NCBI RefSeq assembly: GCF_019880405.1
Contig: NZ_CP082269.1
Location: 2,790,001-2,854,000, forward strand
Length of the DNA: 64,000 bases
Source of the DNA: Enterobacter sp. C2
Lineage (GTDB): Bacteria > Pseudomonadota > Gammaproteobacteria > Enterobacterales > Enterobacteriaceae
Direction: 5' to 3'
Positions 8,810-18,612 of the stretch are shown here, piece after piece. Position 1 is the stretch's first letter; every line of letters begins with the position of its first letter. The notes beneath the pieces are model-generated. The model searched no databases. It was not told the DNA's origin and saw nothing but the letters and a program-made list of their open reading frames with translations. Both the position numbers and the translations under genes were made by a program.

Positions 8810-10330
8810 TTAAAGGTGCAAAGACGCAAGACGTAAAATTTCGTTTTGCGTTGTCGTTTTAGTGTCAACAATTCCGGCAACGAGGCCATTGCTCATAACC
8901 AAAATACGGTCGGTAATGCCCAGCAGCTCCGGCATTTCAGAGGAGATGATAATGATCCCCTTCTCTTTCTTCGCCAGCTCTGCAATCAGCTGGTAGATCT
9001 CAAATTTTGCCCCCACGTCGATACCGCGCGTAGGCTCATCCAGCATCAGGATCTCCGGCTGGGTCAGCAGCCAGCGGCCGATAATCACCTTCTGCTGGTT
9101 ACCACCAGAGAGGGAGCCGATCTGCGTGCGGTGGCCCGGCGTTTTCACGCGCATTGAGTCGATTACCCACTGGGTGTCGCTTTTCATCCGGCTGTTATCC
9201 AGCAGGCCGACTTTGTTTTTGTAGTTCTGGATGTTGGAGATAAGCGAGTTAAAACCGATATCCAGATAGGCGTAGATCCCCGTCGAGCGGCGCTCTTCGG
9301 TCACCAGCGCAAAGCCGTTGTTGATTGCTTCGTTTGCGGTGTGGTTGTTAATTTTTTTACCGTGCAGGGTAATGGTGCCGCCCGATTTTTCGCGGATACC
9401 AAACAGCGTCTCCACGATATCGGTACGCTTCGCCCCGACCAGCCCGGCGATGCCGAGGATCTCACCCTTGTGCAGATCGAAGGAGACGTCGCGAATCGAA
9501 GGCTGGCGCAGGGAGGTCAGATTGCGCACCTCCATAATGACCTCGCCCGGTTTGTTCTGCTTGTCCGGGAAGCGCTGGTTCAGCGAGCGACCAACCATCA
9601 TGGCGATGATTTTGTCCATATCCAGCCCTTCCAGCGGCTGAGTGGCGATCCACTGGCCGTCGCGCAGGATGGTAATTTCGTCGCAAAGCTGGAAGATCTC
9701 TTCCATCTTGTGCGAGATATAGACGATACCGCAGCCGCGCTCTTTCAGCTTGCGGATAATTTTAAACAGGTGATTGACCTCTTTTTCGGTCAGCGAGGAG
9801 GTCGGTTCATCCATAATGACGATTTTGGCATCGTAGGAGAACGCCTTCGCAATTTCGATCATCTGCATTTGCGAAACGGAGAGGGTTCCTACGCGGGCGC
9901 GCGGATCGATATCGATATCCAGCTCGTCAAAAATAGCCTTCGTATCGCGGTACATTTTATCCTGATCGACAAACACGCCTTTGGTGGGGTAACGCCCCAG
10001 CCACATGTTGTCCATCACCGACCGCTGCAGCACCAGGTTAAGCTCCTGATGCACCATAGAAATCCCGTTTTCCAACGCCTCTTTGGTCGAATGAAAATCG
10101 ATCTCTTTACCCTGGAATAGAATGCTGCCGGAATCTTTTTGATAGATCCCAAAAAGGCATTTTAATAACGTTGATTTTCCTGCGCCGTTCTCACCCATCA
10201 GGGCGTGAATAGAGTGCGGACGCACTTTTAAATTAACGTTATCGAGTGCCTTAACGCCGGGAAATGACTTGTTGATGCCGCTCATTTCCAACAAGAATTC
10301 ACCTGACGACTGAGTAGTATCGCTGACCAT
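8810..10330 (-). CDS. mglA: Galactose/methyl-galactoside ABC transporter ATPase MglA
   Basis: This 506-residue twin-domain ATPase has exactly the E. coli length. The first domain has Walker [10 protein letters not shown], signature LSVSQMQM and Walker [11 protein letters not shown]. The second has a degenerate Walker A region (GLVGAKRTD), signature LSGGNQQK and Walker [11 protein letters not shown], as usual in sugar importers. It powers the MglBC importer. The start [10 protein letters not shown] is taken over an 8-residue upstream extension by comparison with E. coli. Confidence 0.98.
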   Translation of the reverse strand: MVSDTTQSSGEFLLEMSGINKSFPGVKALDNVNLKVRPHSIHALMGENGAGKSTLLKCLFGIYQKDSGSILFQGKEIDFHSTKEALENGISMVHQELNLVLQRSVMDNMWLGRYPTKGVFVDQDKMYRDTKAIFDELDIDIDPRARVGTLSVSQMQMIEIAKAFSYDAKIVIMDEPTSSLTEKEVNHLFKIIRKLKERGCGIVYISHKMEEIFQLCDEITILRDGQWIATQPLEGLDMDKIIAMMVGRSLNQRFPDKQNKPGEVIMEVRNLTSLRQPSIRDVSFDLHKGEILGIAGLVGAKRTDIVETLFGIREKSGGTITLHGKKINNHTANEAINNGFALVTEERRSTGIYAYLDIGFNSLISNIQNYKNKVGLLDNSRMKSDTQWVIDSMRVKTPGHRTQIGSLSGGNQQKVIIGRWLLTQPEILMLDEPTRGIDVGAKFEIYQLIAELAKKEKGIIIISSEMPELLGITDRILVMSNGLVAGIVDTKTTTQNEILRLASLHL

Positions 10331-10364
10331 AATTATACCTTGTTGGCCTCGCACATCGCGTTAT

Positions 10365-10388
10365 AAAAGGGCGCATCAAGATGCGCCC
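10365..10388 (-). terminator. Attenuating hairpin between mglB and mglA
   Basis: Perfect 9-bp inverted repeat (10369-10377 and 10380-10388) followed on the minus strand by TTTTAT. It resembles an intrinsic terminator placed inside the operon, which would let mglB be made in excess of mglA and mglC, as binding proteins are. Confidence 0.7.
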
Positions 10389-10408
10389 AGTGAAAGCAGA
10401 ACAATGAA

Positions 10409-11407
10409 TTATTTATTGCTGAACTCAGAGAGGTTCTCTTTATCCACGCCAACGTATGGGATACGGACGATTTTCTGTTCCAGCTTCCAGTTAGTACCGT
10501 CAGCCGCGCCTTTACCATCGGCGAGGTTTTTCGCCAGATCAAAGGTTGCTTTCGCCTGGTTGTTGGCATCGTTCAGAACGGTACCGGCCAACGCACCAGA
10601 TTTAACCAGCGCCAGTGCTTCTGGCAGGGCGTCAACGCCGAATACCGGAATAGAGGATTTGTTGTGCGCTTTCAGCGCTTCTACCGCACCCATTGCCATT
10701 GCATCGTTGTTGGCAATAACCACTTCGATTTTGTTGGCATTCGGGCCAGAGAGCCATGCATCCATCTTATCTTTCGCCATGGCGGTATCCCACATGGCGG
10801 TATCCATCTGCAGCTGCTGGGTTTTCACGCCCTTGTCGTTCAGCTCTTTGATCACGTAGGTGGTACGCGCTTCAGCATCCGGATGGCCCGGCTCGCCTTT
10901 CAGCAGCACAAACTGGATCTGGCCATCTTTGTTCAGGTCCCAGGTCGGGTTCGCCGCCCAGTGTTTGGCGATCAGATCGCCCTGAATGATGCCGGACTCT
11001 TTTGAGTCGGTACCGACGTAATAGGCTTTGTCGTAGCTGTCCAGCGCTTTGCGGGAAGGCTCTTTGTTAAAGAAGACAATCGGCACGTTCTGGCCGCGCG
11101 CTTTTTCGATAACCGTACCTGCGGCTGCCGGGTCAACCAGGTTAATCGCCAGCGCTTTAACGCCTTTTGCCAGCAGAACGTCGATCTGGTCATTCTGTTT
11201 TGACTGGTCGTTCTGCGAGTCGTTCATCAGCAGCTGAACGTCCGGCGTCTCTTTCGCATCTTTCTCAATTGCTTTACGCACAACCGACATAAAGTTGTCG
11301 TCATATTTATAAATGGTCACGCCAATACGGGTATCTGCCGCATGTGCTGCCGCGCCAAAAAGCATGCTTGCCATTACGGCAGACAGAGTTAAAACCTTCT
11401 TATTCAT
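10409..11407 (-). CDS. mglB: D-galactose/glucose-binding periplasmic protein MglB
   Basis: This 332-residue protein starts with a clear signal peptide ([23 protein letters not shown], cleaved after about residue 23). The mature periplasmic binding protein starts [18 protein letters not shown], and a calcium-loop segment (DLNKDGQIQ) is visible. It delivers galactose and glucose to MglAC and also serves as the chemotaxis ligand for Trg in E. coli. First gene of the operon, with a CRP site and a GalS/GalR operator upstream. Confidence 0.98.
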   Translation of the reverse strand: MNKKVLTLSAVMASMLFGAAAHAADTRIGVTIYKYDDNFMSVVRKAIEKDAKETPDVQLLMNDSQNDQSKQNDQIDVLLAKGVKALAINLVDPAAAGTVIEKARGQNVPIVFFNKEPSRKALDSYDKAYYVGTDSKESGIIQGDLIAKHWAANPTWDLNKDGQIQFVLLKGEPGHPDAEARTTYVIKELNDKGVKTQQLQMDTAMWDTAMAKDKMDAWLSGPNANKIEVVIANNDAMAMGAVEALKAHNKSSIPVFGVDALPEALALVKSGALAGTVLNDANNQAKATFDLAKNLADGKGAADGTNWKLEQKIVRIPYVGVDKENLSEFSNK

Positions 11408-11612
11408 GGTATCTCCGGTTTATGCAGGGTAGTTCTTGTGAATAAAGATCGGCGGGCAGCAGAATAACGAAACGTTACTGTCGCCGAAGGTCACTCTAAA
11501 AATTGGGTCTTCCGTGTACGGTAACGCTCCAGAAAAGCTTTATTGATTGTCCCTTGCGAAGCATCATGCCTGACCGAACGGCCTGTATTACATAATGTTT
11601 CAGGCTCTGGAA

Positions 11613-11680
11613 CGCTGACATCATAGTCAGCGCATTGTTAAGATACTGTGAATTTACTCACAGATTGAAAACGGTTACAT
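11613..11680 (-). promoter_or_regulatory. mglB promoter: GalS/GalR operator, CRP site, -10 box
   Basis: Reading leftward: a GalR/GalS operator at 11665-11680 (10 of 12 fixed positions of GTGNAANCGNTTNCAC), a perfect TGTGA-N6-TCACA CRP site at 11647-11662, and a -10 TATGAT at 11620-11625, giving a start near 11613 with CRP at about -41.5. This is the E. coli mglB layout. Confidence 0.88.
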
Positions 11681-11689
11681 GCTGCTATG

Positions 11690-12715
11690 TTATAAGTTAG
11701 TGATCGGAGCCACAGTTTGCCGCTGCGCCACCGAATGACGGCGTACCAGGGTCGGCATAAAGCAGTGGGTCGCTGCCAGATCCTGCGCACCTGCTGCCCC
11801 CTGTAACGCTAGCTCCGTCGCCAGTCGGGCCATTGACGCAATGGGATAACGCACCGTGGTCAGCTGCGGATCGGTATAGCGCGCAATAGGGATATCATCG
11901 AAACCAATGAGCGACAGATGCTGCGGTACGGCAATGCCGTTATCTTTAAGCGCCGTCAGCGCACCTGCGGCCATGCTGTCGTTGTAGGCAAAGACGGCGG
12001 TGAGGTGCAGATTACGGCCCAGCAACTCAACCATGGCCGCCTCCCCGCCCTGCATATCCGGCGCACCGACGCCCACCCAGCCCTCCGGGGCATGGATGTC
12101 CCGCTCCGCCAGCGCCTGCCGCCAGCCCTGCTGGCGCAGATCGTTATCTTCTATCTGATGACTGGAGCCAAGGTAACCCACGCGCTGATGCCCCTGCGCG
12201 AGCAGCATTCGGGTGGCCATCACCGCCCCGCTGACGTTATCCAACGCAACGCAGCGGTGGGCGTATCCGGGCACTACGCGATTGATCAGCACCATGCCAG
12301 GGATCTGCTCCATAAAGCCGGCCAGCTCCTCGTCACTTAATGCTTTAGAGTGAACAATCAGGGCGTTACAGCGTTGGCGGATCAGGATCTCAATGGCGTG
12401 GCGCTCCTTTTCTGCCTCATGGTAGCTGTTGCCGATCAGGAGATATTTCTGATGCTGCTGGGCCACGGTGTCGACCGCCTTGACCAGCGCGCCGAAGAAG
12501 GCGTCGGAGACGTCCATCACCACCACGCCAATGGTATCGCTGACCTGGGTCGCCAGCGCCTGAGCGTTGGCGTTAGGCCGATACCCCAGCTGCGCCACGG
12601 CCTTCATCACCGCTTCACGAGTGTCAGGGCTGACCATTGCGCTGTTGTTGAGTACGCGGGATACCGTCGCCACGGAGACGCCTGCGCGACGCGCGACGTC
12701 ACGAATGGTAATCAT
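11690..12715 (-). CDS. galS: GalS, LacI-family repressor of the mgl regulon
   Basis: This 341-residue LacI/GalR-type regulator has an N-terminal helix-turn-helix ([22 protein letters not shown]), hinge, and periplasmic-binding-like effector domain. It represses mglBAC and itself, relieved by galactose or fucose (known for E. coli). Start MITIRDV is chosen over a 19-residue upstream extension. It is slightly shorter than E. coli GalS (346), ending [17 protein letters not shown]. Its stop lies 10 bases from the mglB operator, so repressor gene and target are adjacent. Confidence 0.97.
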   Translation of the reverse strand: MITIRDVARRAGVSVATVSRVLNNSAMVSPDTREAVMKAVAQLGYRPNANAQALATQVSDTIGVVVMDVSDAFFGALVKAVDTVAQQHQKYLLIGNSYHEAEKERHAIEILIRQRCNALIVHSKALSDEELAGFMEQIPGMVLINRVVPGYAHRCVALDNVSGAVMATRMLLAQGHQRVGYLGSSHQIEDNDLRQQGWRQALAERDIHAPEGWVGVGAPDMQGGEAAMVELLGRNLHLTAVFAYNDSMAAGALTALKDNGIAVPQHLSLIGFDDIPIARYTDPQLTTVRYPIASMARLATELALQGAAGAQDLAATHCFMPTLVRRHSVAQRQTVAPITNL

Positions 12716-12825
12716 GACCGGCCTCCTGATTGAGATTGCAGCAGCACACAGTTTCCCCCCTGGATTTAGCAAGAGCGCTATTCTGGCAGGGGGCGCGACG
12801 GCGCTACGTGAGGAAGGTCACACCA

Positions 12826-12841
12826 CTGAAAACGGTTACAT
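12826..12841 (-). promoter_or_regulatory. GalS/GalR operator upstream of galS
   Basis: CTGAAAACGGTTACAT differs by one base from the mglB operator at 11665-11680 and lies about 110 bases before the galS start, so it is probably an autoregulatory site. A CRP-like half site (TGTGATCC, from 12858) lies further upstream. Confidence 0.8.
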
Positions 12842-12871
12842 CCGTTTTGTTAATGATTGTGATCCAGATCG

Positions 12872-14029
12872 TTATCTGGATGTGTGGGAGAGTGTAACGC
12901 CTGCCGCACGGGCGGTTAGCTTACGCCACAGCCACTCCACCGGCCCCTGGCGGAAATGTCTTAGCCAAAGAACGGAGAAAAGTATATTCACGGCCCAAAT
13001 AGGTGGAACAAAGGCCAGCAGCTGTAAGCGGTCAAAGCGCATAAATAGGCCGAGGTGATAGAAAAGCGTGGTGCAGATCAGGGTCTGTAACAGATAGTTG
13101 CTCAGCGCCATCCGCCCGACGCAGGCCACCGCCAATACGATACGCCAGCGGCAAATCTGTGGCCAGAAGCCATAGGCCAGCGCTGCATAGCCGATGGTTT
13201 GCAGCGGTGCGCTAAGCTCGCGCGGAGCCTGTAAGAAAAAGGCGCACCAGCGGTACGACCATCCCAGTTGCCACTGGGCAACAATCGCCGGCAGGTTGAT
13301 CGCCATGCCAGCAAGGATCAGCAGCACGCCGGTTTTACGGTAGTGGCGCAGACTAAACTGCCCTTTTAACCAGCCGCTGCGCATCAGCGCCGCCCCCATC
13401 AGCATCATGCCCGCCAGCTGCCAGCCATACTGCGCGCCCAGCGCAATCAGGCTGTTAGAGAGCATATCCGCGCGATTGCTGATGGCTTCATAGCCGCCGT
13501 TGGTCTTCCACCACTGCTCATACTGGAGGTTGGCCGCGTCAGGCAGCCACGAGCGGCTGGTCTGGTTACCAGAGATAAAGCCCAACAGCAGCAGCACGGC
13601 GATGCCAACGAGATAAAGCATAATGCCGGTATTGAACAGGCTCTTGATGCCCGGAGCGTCGCGCACCAGCCGCCAGCTGATTAAGCCCATCAGCCCGTAG
13701 GCCAGGAGAATATCGCCATCCCAAAACAGCAGGCCATGAATAAAGCCCAGCAGCACCAGTAGGGTAAGACGCGACTGGATCCAGCGCTTGCCCCGGGAGA
13801 GCAGTAGTTGAAGTCCCGCACCAAACAGCAGCGCAAACAGCGTCAGGAATTTCACCTGGGCGAAGAGGTCAAGCACGGCCCAGGTCCAGGCATCGCGCAG
13901 CGTAATGTCGCCATACCAGGCGGGGTTGATATAGGCCGCCTTCGGTAGACCAAAGGCGTTGATATTAAGCAGCAGAATACCGAGGATGGCGACGCCACGA
14001 ATGAAATCCAGCGTAATGTTTCGTTCCAT
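12872..14029 (-). CDS. yeiB: YeiB, DUF418-family inner-membrane protein
   Basis: This 385-residue protein with about ten membrane segments has exactly the E. coli YeiB length. It carries N-terminal LDFIRGVAILGILLLNINAFGLP and the C-terminal DUF418 signature (GRMALSNYLLQTLICTTLFY, RQGPVEWLWR). Function unknown; the fold resembles acyltransferase-type membrane proteins. Start MERNITLDF is preferred over a 7-residue extension. It follows folE with a 29-base gap and is probably cotranscribed with it. An inverted repeat (12862-12881) overlaps its stop. Confidence 0.95.
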   Translation of the reverse strand: MERNITLDFIRGVAILGILLLNINAFGLPKAAYINPAWYGDITLRDAWTWAVLDLFAQVKFLTLFALLFGAGLQLLLSRGKRWIQSRLTLLVLLGFIHGLLFWDGDILLAYGLMGLISWRLVRDAPGIKSLFNTGIMLYLVGIAVLLLLGFISGNQTSRSWLPDAANLQYEQWWKTNGGYEAISNRADMLSNSLIALGAQYGWQLAGMMLMGAALMRSGWLKGQFSLRHYRKTGVLLILAGMAINLPAIVAQWQLGWSYRWCAFFLQAPRELSAPLQTIGYAALAYGFWPQICRWRIVLAVACVGRMALSNYLLQTLICTTLFYHLGLFMRFDRLQLLAFVPPIWAVNILFSVLWLRHFRQGPVEWLWRKLTARAAGVTLSHTSR

Positions 14030-14058
14030 GGCGTCGCCTCTGCGCGTCATTGACGGGA

Positions 14059-14724
14059 TCAGTTATGGTGACGCACGGCGCGCAGAAACTCCTGACGCGT
14101 ATTCTGGCTCGATTTAAACAGCCCACCCAGCGAGGTGGTGGTGGTGGCGCTGGTGGCATCACGAATGCCGCGCGCTTTCACGCAGTAGTGCACCGCATCA
14201 ATAGAGACGGCCACGTTATTGGTTCCCAGCAGCGTTTGCAGCGCGGTGAGGATCTGCTGTGTCAGACGCTCCTGCACCTGCGGGCGCTGGGCGAAGAACT
14301 GCACGATACGGTTGATCTTCGAGAGACCGATGACCGCATCTTTCGGGATATAGGCTACCGTTGCCTTGCCGTCGATAGTGACGAAATGGTGCTCGCAGGT
14401 GCTGGTCAGCGTAATATCGCGCACCGTGACCATCTCATCTACCTTCATTTTGTTTTCAATGACGGTGATCTTCGGGAAGTTAGCGTAGTCGAGGCCGGAA
14501 AAGATCTCGTCAACGTACATTTTGGCGATACGCTGCGGCGTTTCCATCAGACTGTCATCGCTCAGATCGAGATTTAACAGTTGCATGATCTCGGTCATGT
14601 GTCCGGCAATAAGACGTTTGCGGGTTTCCTTGTCGAGGTCGACAGGTGGACGCAGCGGGGTTTCCAGCCCGCGCGCGACCAGCGCCTCATGGACAAGGGC
14701 CGCTTCTTTACTGAGTGATGGCAT
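14059..14724 (-). CDS. folE: GTP cyclohydrolase I
   Basis: This enzyme converts GTP to dihydroneopterin triphosphate, the first step of folate (and queuosine precursor) synthesis. The 221 residues compare with 222 in E. coli, one residue shorter near position 30. The zinc ligands appear in [13 protein letters not shown] (Cys, His) and HYCVKARG (Cys). The conserved [21 protein letters not shown] is intact. It forms a homodecamer. First gene of a folE-yeiB pair. Confidence 0.98.
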   Translation of the reverse strand: MPSLSKEAALVHEALVARGLETPLRPPVDLDKETRKRLIAGHMTEIMQLLNLDLSDDSLMETPQRIAKMYVDEIFSGLDYANFPKITVIENKMKVDEMVTVRDITLTSTCEHHFVTIDGKATVAYIPKDAVIGLSKINRIVQFFAQRPQVQERLTQQILTALQTLLGTNNVAVSIDAVHYCVKARGIRDATSATTTTSLGGLFKSSQNTRQEFLRAVRHHN

Positions 14725-14844
14725 TATTTATTCTCCAGCAGATGATGCTCTCCTTTGCCGCTAACGGGGCAAAGTGCGCAATCATTGTGCGTGAGGACGC
14801 AGGCAGAATCTAGTATTGCGTCATGATAATTGGTGAAATTGTTA

Positions 14845-15978
14845 TTACCTTTCATCATGACGTCGCCAGACCAGCGCTCCGGCGATAAAAAGTGCCGCCC
14901 CTGCCAGACCCAGCGCAGGCTCCAGGCGATGGGTCAGCCAGGTTGACAGCGCCGACGTCATCGGTCCGATCAGCTGGCCAACCGCATAACCGGTAGTAAG
15001 CAGCCCGGCCATATAGCGTGCATGCCCTGCCGCCAGCTCGCGGCCATAAAGCAGCGACAGCTGGACCGCGCAGAGGAAACCGCCGCCCACCAGCAGCGCG
15101 CCGCAAACCAGCCCCGCCATGCCCGGCAGCAGCCAGGCAGCAATCACCCCGACGCCCTGCAGCCAGAGCACCACGGCGAGACGCTGGTGGCTCTCTCCTT
15201 TATGACGCAGCGCCACGCTGAGGGCAATACCCACCACCGCGGCCAGGCCAAACACCGGCCAGACAAACTGGGCAAACAGGCTGCCGGGAAAGCGCAGCGC
15301 CGCCATCTGCGACAAAAAGGTAGCAGGCAGGATATAGCCAAATCCGGCGAGGCTGTAGCTCCATGCCAGCCGTTTAATATCTCTTGTGAGGTGAAGCGGC
15401 TGCGGCTGCTCACCGCTGCGGTGCAGGGCACCTGGCCGGGGAAGATCGCGCGCAACCAGCATAATCAGTATCAGCGCCAGCACACCATACACCACCCAGC
15501 CCGCCGCCGCCGACAGCCCCTGGGCCTGGATCGCCACCGCCAGCAGGCCGCTGAGGGCAATGCCTGCCCCAGGCCCGGCAAAGACCGCTGCGTTGAGGCC
15601 CGGTCTGCCGGTATGTGCCAGCCGATCGCCGACCCAGGCCGCGGTCAGCACCATCGCCCAGCCGCTCATTACGCCGATAATCAGCCGCAGCAGGCCATGG
15701 AGCAGCGGATCCACCGCCAGCGCAGAGAGAAGGGTCAGCAGCACCGCCCCACCGATGCCGACATACAGTCTCTGTTCAACGCGCTGGCGGGCACGCATGG
15801 CATCCCACGCGCCGATGAGATAGCCAAGGTAGTTCATCGCCGCCACCAGGCCCGTACTGGTCAGGCTGAGCTGGCCGTCGCGGATCATCAGCGGCACCTG
15901 AGGTGTGAAAGCAAAGCGTCCAATCCCCATCGCCACAATCAGCATGACAAACCCGGCCAGCGCAATACGTACCGCCAT
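14845..15978 (-). CDS. YbfB/YjiJ-family MFS transporter
   Basis: This 377-residue protein has about twelve membrane helices and the YbfB/YjiJ subfamily start (GFVMLIVAMGIGRFAFTPQVPLM), usual length about 390. The substrate is unknown for the subfamily. ATG 15978 follows GAGGCGG; a TTG at 15999 would add 7 residues and is less likely. E. coli K-12 has no gene between folE and yeiG, so this is an insertion relative to that order. Base composition is GC-rich like the neighbours, so there is no sign of recent transfer. Confidence 0.88.
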   Translation of the reverse strand: MAVRIALAGFVMLIVAMGIGRFAFTPQVPLMIRDGQLSLTSTGLVAAMNYLGYLIGAWDAMRARQRVEQRLYVGIGGAVLLTLLSALAVDPLLHGLLRLIIGVMSGWAMVLTAAWVGDRLAHTGRPGLNAAVFAGPGAGIALSGLLAVAIQAQGLSAAAGWVVYGVLALILIMLVARDLPRPGALHRSGEQPQPLHLTRDIKRLAWSYSLAGFGYILPATFLSQMAALRFPGSLFAQFVWPVFGLAAVVGIALSVALRHKGESHQRLAVVLWLQGVGVIAAWLLPGMAGLVCGALLVGGGFLCAVQLSLLYGRELAAGHARYMAGLLTTGYAVGQLIGPMTSALSTWLTHRLEPALGLAGAALFIAGALVWRRHDER

Positions 15979-16120
15979 AACCGCCTCAAATGTTAACAAA
16001 AAGTTGCGTTTATGATGCTTGATAATGTCTTGCTGCGGAAGTGAAAGTTACTCCCGCGGCGGGGAATTATCTGTATGATTAATAAAACAGACGAAAGTAT
16101 GACGATCCGAGGAGACAAGC

Positions 16121-16960
16121 ATGGAGATGCTCGAACAACACCGCTGCTATGAAGGCTGGCAACAGCGCTGGCAGCACCACTCCGCCGTACTGAACTGTAC
16201 GATGACCTTCAGCGTTTTTGTACCGCCGTCGGCCAACGATGCGCCGCTGCCGGTGCTCTACTGGCTCTCCGGCCTGACCTGTAACGATGAAAACTTCACG
16301 ACAAAGGCAGGGGCGCAGCGCGTAGCGGCGGAGCTCGGGATCGTGCTGGTCATGCCGGATACCAGCCCGCGCGGTGAAAGCGTGGCTGACGATGCCAGTT
16401 ACGATCTGGGCAAAGGCGCGGGTTTCTATCTCAATGCCACCCAGCAGCCCTGGTCCGCCCACTACCGGATGTATGATTACCTCCGTGATGAGCTCCCGGC
16501 CCTGGTGAAAGCGCACTTTAACGTCAGCGATCGCTGCGCTATCAGCGGCCACTCGATGGGCGGTCACGGCGCGCTGATCATGGCGCTAAAAAACCCTGGC
16601 AGATTTACCAGCGTGTCGGCCTTCGCGCCTATCGTTAACCCGGCACAGGTTCCGTGGGGAGAGAAAGCGTTTAGCGCCTACCTGGGCGATAACCGCAGCG
16701 ACTGGCAGGCGTGGGACAGCTGCGCGCTGATGCAGGCCAGCCAGCCGGAAGATGCTATTCCAATGCTAATCGATCAGGGTGACGGCGACGCATTCCTGGC
16801 CGAGCAGCTCCAGCCTGCCCGCCTCGCCGAGGCCGCACGTCAAACCGACTGGCCACTCACCCTGCGCGTACAACCGGGCTACGATCACAGCTACTTTTTC
16901 ATCGCTAGCTTTATTGAAGACCACCTGCGTTTTCATGCCCAATATTTGCAGGCTAATTAG
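16121..16960 (+). CDS. yeiG: S-formylglutathione hydrolase YeiG
   Basis: This 279-residue alpha/beta hydrolase of the esterase D family hydrolyses S-formylglutathione to formate and glutathione in formaldehyde detoxification. The nucleophile elbow GHSMGGHG (Ser near 145) is present, with a later catalytic Asp (IDQGDGDAF) and His (GYDHSYFF). It is collinear with E. coli YeiG (278). RBS CGAGGAGA precedes the ATG. A terminator follows directly. Confidence 0.97.
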   Translation: MEMLEQHRCYEGWQQRWQHHSAVLNCTMTFSVFVPPSANDAPLPVLYWLSGLTCNDENFTTKAGAQRVAAELGIVLVMPDTSPRGESVADDASYDLGKGAGFYLNATQQPWSAHYRMYDYLRDELPALVKAHFNVSDRCAISGHSMGGHGALIMALKNPGRFTSVSAFAPIVNPAQVPWGEKAFSAYLGDNRSDWQAWDSCALMQASQPEDAIPMLIDQGDGDAFLAEQLQPARLAEAARQTDWPLTLRVQPGYDHSYFFIASFIEDHLRFHAQYLQAN

Positions 16961-16977
16961 ATACCATACTAATATGA

Positions 16978-17004
16978 CTACCCCGTTAATAACGGGGTAG
17001 TTTA
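16978..17004 (+). terminator. Terminator of yeiG
   Basis: Perfect 10-bp stem CTACCCCGTT / AACGGGGTAG with a 3-base AAT loop and a short TTTAAT tail. Confidence 0.75.
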
Positions 17005-17385
17005 ATACTACTTAATGGTTACACAATCCTGCTAACTATTTCCCCGCTGCGGATAGAATATATCTGTGACCTGAGCAGCATATTTTGAAATAACATTTCA
17101 CAAATATTCTTCTGATTGGTCAATTCTGATCCCCTACTCCTTCTGATGAGCATCAAGCGCGACGCCCCCTAGCGGCCAACTCTCTGTAAATCAAATAAAT
17201 AATTAAAAAAGATTGATTAAGTTTATGAATCCTATCGATCTTTATTTTTTGAAGTTAAGAAAAATGTAGCACGCTAAAATAGCCGTACCTTTCTCAGGCA
17301 TCTGCCTATAGAAAATGCACATCTTCTTTATGTTGTTCAGTGTTAACTTACCTATGATGCAATATTCACACTGTCGGAGGGAGTA
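17005..17385. other. AT-rich intergenic region before the LysR gene
   Basis: No gene is seen. The composition falls to AT-rich here, marking the left edge of the accessory LysR/holin-like pair. It should hold the promoter of the LysR gene; no operator could be named. GGAGGGAG just before 17386 is the ribosome binding site. Confidence 0.5.
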
Positions 17386-18270
17386 ATGAACCTTTTTATC
17401 TCTACTAAGCTTAAATACTTTATAGCGGTAATGGAGGAAGGCAGCGTAAGTAAGGCCTGCCAGCGAATGCACATATCGAGAACGCCCATGAGCAAGGCTA
17501 TCTCGGATATTGAGCAGGCGTTGGGAATTCCCTTGTTTATCAGAACCAAGGAGGGAATGACACCCAGTAAATTTGGCACCATTCTTTATAATAAGATCGT
17601 CCCGTATTATAACGACTTGGTTAAAATTGAGCACTGCATGCACACCGATGATGGCCTACCTGTTACCCGTATTCTTTACAATAAAAATATACCAAATTCA
17701 ATTATAAGTTATCTAAGCGTTACACTGAGCAATAACAATATCAATAATGAATTTACGCTTGCGGACGAGATAAAGCAGGACGATCTCTCTTCAGAGCTGC
17801 ATTTTTATGACATTGTTATTACAGATAAAAACTATCCCAGCCAGTATGCTCGTGCCGAAACGGTAACCTTCGATATTTACATTAATTCGACCCCCGCCGC
17901 CTGTGAAAAGATGATCCGCGGAGGAGAAGTCGATGTATACCATGATTTTAATGCCGACAGCAGCATAACCGATCTCTTCGTACAGGATAAAATTAAGTTC
18001 AGAAATATCAAAAAAATTTCCGACAGCGATCTGATTGATATGATGGCCAAGGTCAATAATCATCATGCGGTGATGATCTCGACGGTCCCGCTGCTAAGCT
18101 TGCTTAACATCGACGGCACTTCCATGTTAAAACGCAGCGTCATCAGCAAAACGCTGTGGTTCTATTCGCAGTGGAAGGCCAAAAATAATAAAGAGACAGC
18201 GCATGTGATGTCCGGGGTATTTGCCGATTTAAAGAAATCAGGCCATACCAGCAATGAGCTATCTCATTAA
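17386..18270 (+). CDS. LysR-type transcriptional regulator, AT-rich, unassigned
   Basis: This 294-residue protein has a standard LysR helix-turn-helix (LKYFIAVMEEGSVSKACQRMHISRTPMSKAISDIEQALGIPLF..R). The effector domain is unlike the common enterobacterial regulators and rich in Asn, Lys and Ile. Base composition is AT-rich compared with yeiG and cirA on either side, suggesting acquired DNA. Its last 17 bases overlap the start of a holin-like gene, so the two are coupled. In Serratia ChiR and Yersinia TcaR proteins, LysR regulators accompany holin-based export cassettes; a parallel is inference only. Confidence 0.85.
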   Translation: MNLFISTKLKYFIAVMEEGSVSKACQRMHISRTPMSKAISDIEQALGIPLFIRTKEGMTPSKFGTILYNKIVPYYNDLVKIEHCMHTDDGLPVTRILYNKNIPNSIISYLSVTLSNNNINNEFTLADEIKQDDLSSELHFYDIVITDKNYPSQYARAETVTFDIYINSTPAACEKMIRGGEVDVYHDFNADSSITDLFVQDKIKFRNIKKISDSDLIDMMAKVNNHHAVMISTVPLLSLLNIDGTSMLKRSVISKTLWFYSQWKAKNNKETAHVMSGVFADLKKSGHTSNELSH

Positions 18271-18565
18271 TTTACTTTTTTTCCTTGTGAATCACCCATT
18301 GGCCACCTTTTGCGGTCTGAGTGCTTTTATCGTCTCCTGCTGGTCCGGATACGTGGAAAAGTCCTCACCGGGGAATATTATAATAAGCAGTTTGGTCTGC
18401 GTTGTCAGCGCGCTGGCTTTTTTAGATGTATTAATTCGCGGCAGCCACTATCAAATTATGTTCCCTTTAATAGGGATCATTACCGGTTTTATTGGGCCCT
18501 TTAAAATCAGAGCCCTTATTATTGGCGTCATTAAGTATTACTTCACTTCTGAGAATAAGAAATAA
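18254..18565 (+). CDS. Holin-like small membrane protein
   Basis: This 103-residue protein has about three hydrophobic segments (roughly 4-31, 41-61, 67-90) and a short lysine-rich tail (TSENKK). Size, topology and the stretch FLDVLIRGSHYQIMFPLIGI followed by TGFIGPFKIRALI recall phage holins of the lambda S type. The ATG lies inside the LysR gene in another frame (17-base overlap), so translation is coupled. No endolysin or spanin gene is near. A strong terminator ends this two-gene unit. Holin identity is inferred from pattern, not from a search. Confidence 0.7.
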   Translation: MSYLINLLFFLVNHPLATFCGLSAFIVSCWSGYVEKSSPGNIIISSLVCVVSALAFLDVLIRGSHYQIMFPLIGIITGFIGPFKIRALIIGVIKYYFTSENKK

Positions 18566-18577
18566 GTTGTAGCTTTT

Positions 18578-18605
18578 AGGGGGGGCTGGCACCCCCCTCT
18601 TTTTA
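18578..18605 (+). terminator. Terminator of the LysR/holin-like unit
   Basis: Stem AGGGGGG / CCCCCCT with a 7-base loop, followed by CTTTTTATT on the plus strand. Nothing comparable to a T-run follows on the minus strand, so it serves the plus-strand unit rather than cirA. Confidence 0.85.
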
Positions 18606-18612
18606 TTGGCTG

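Noticed and set aside
9341..10120. 259-residue open frame on the plus strand
   Set aside because: It is antisense to mglA, which is collinear with its E. coli counterpart.
15022..15996. 324-residue open frame on the plus strand
   Set aside because: It is antisense to the well-supported YbfB-type transporter gene, Arg/His/Gln-rich, and typical of shadow frames in GC-rich DNA.
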